Positions 63,868 to 64,000 of a DNA stretch of 64,000 nt are shown here, in pieces; the stretch's first letter is position 1, and the number at the start of each line of letters is the position of its first letter. Made by a program: the position numbers and the translations under genes. Source of the stretch: CAYOWQ01 sp964407695 (GTDB lineage Bacteria > Planctomycetota > Phycisphaerae > Phycisphaerales > SM1A02); the NCBI GenBank assembly GCA_964407695.1, contig CAYOWQ010000001.1:372001-436000 (forward strand), written 5' to 3'. The notes beneath the pieces are model-generated. The model worked only from the letters and a program-made list of their open reading frames with translations, did no database searches and was not told the DNA's origin.

Positions 63868-64000
63868 CTAGTTATTGCGGGAGAAGTCAATAGCTCTCGC
63901 GCCTGAAACCAGCAGCCGAAGTCGATACACCGCGGAGCGTGCGGTGAGGTACAGCGTTCGTCGGTCCTCGTCGCCCCATGCAAGATTGGCGGCCAACTGC
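63868..64000 (-). CDS. SMP-30/gluconolactonase-like protein, C-terminal fragment (5' end outside window)
   Basis: The last 43 residues of a minus-strand frame that runs off the right edge and stops with TAG at 63868-63870. The stretch NLAWGDEDRRTLYLTARSAV followed by YRLRLLVSGAR matches the final blade and strand of SMP-30/gluconolactonase/LRE-type six-bladed propellers, where the motif G-x-D-x-x-T-L-Y-x-T-A-x-x-x-x-Y-R is conserved. Such enzymes hydrolyse sugar lactones using a metal ion. Only the tail is seen, so substrate and secretion signal cannot be judged. Confidence 0.7.
   Translation of the reverse strand, partial: QLAANLAWGDEDRRTLYLTARSAVYRLRLLVSGARAIDFSRNN

Overview
The window looks like a piece of a planctomycete chromosome, most likely from the Phycisphaerae or a neighbouring group. 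This is inferred from gene content, not from a marker gene. The pointers are paired pseudopilins with the GFTLVELL or GFTLIELL cleavage motif, dockerin-like tails of the form GDLNxDGxxDGxDLGxLLxxW on secreted proteins, a TPR-CHAT protein, an ECF sigma factor with a non-canonical anti-sigma-like partner, a permease-GldG fusion and enlarged peptide-ABC permeases. Base composition is evenly GC-rich. I see no insertion sequence, phage gene, rRNA gene, CRISPR array or cas gene.

Layout. 1-3249 (minus): ABC ATPase plus a permease-GldG fusion cut by the left edge. 3316-3780 (minus): RidA-family protein. 3781-4528: long gap. 4529-6519: two related pseudopilins, the second closed by a strong terminator. 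6697-10067: NfeD/ClpP-class protein, short NfeD and FloA. 10077-11803: GT2 glycosyltransferase and a flippase-like membrane protein. 11778-13837 (minus): exported protein of unknown function and TerC. 14029-15671: ExbB-ExbD-ExbD. 15647-16948 (minus): YkgJ-type cysteine-cluster protein. 17118-18750: two unknown envelope proteins. 18747-26143: oligopeptide-type ABC transporter with two DppC-like subunits. 26151-27269 (minus): GT4 glycosyltransferase. 27361-27432 (minus): tRNA-Gly(GCC) with its own promoter and terminator. 27517-29715 (minus): three overlapping genes, two of them YkgJ-type. 29770-34583 (minus): complete livKHMGF branched-chain amino-acid transporter. 34727-41957: SLC13/RCK transporter, nadA and a giant AsmA-like protein. 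41973-43124 (minus): Nif3-like protein. 43309-45910: PhoH-like ATPase and mutY. 46131-51540 (minus): RND efflux pair and a queuosine-precursor transporter. 51705-54598: gatC, gatA and a ROK kinase. 54841-63276: ECF sigma, candidate anti-sigma, TPR-CHAT protease, subtilase with dockerin-like tail and a secreted double beta-propeller. 63868-64000 (minus): C-terminus of an SMP-30/gluconolactonase-like protein.

How the genes fit together. Most of the window is housekeeping, transport and envelope biology. The most interesting part is 54841-63276. There a sigma factor, an anti-sigma-like protein, a caspase-like TPR-CHAT protease with its His-Cys dyad intact, and a secreted subtilase are packed with short gaps or overlaps, followed by a secreted propeller that carries the same tail as the subtilase. 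That layout suggests a protease-gated transcriptional response, loosely analogous to the TPR-CHAT/sigma part of type III-E CRISPR (Craspase) but with no CRISPR component here. A second, genome-wide signal is that several first genes of transcription units have a TAnnnT hexamer 6-9 nt before the start codon and no Shine-Dalgarno sequence, which suggests leaderless mRNAs.
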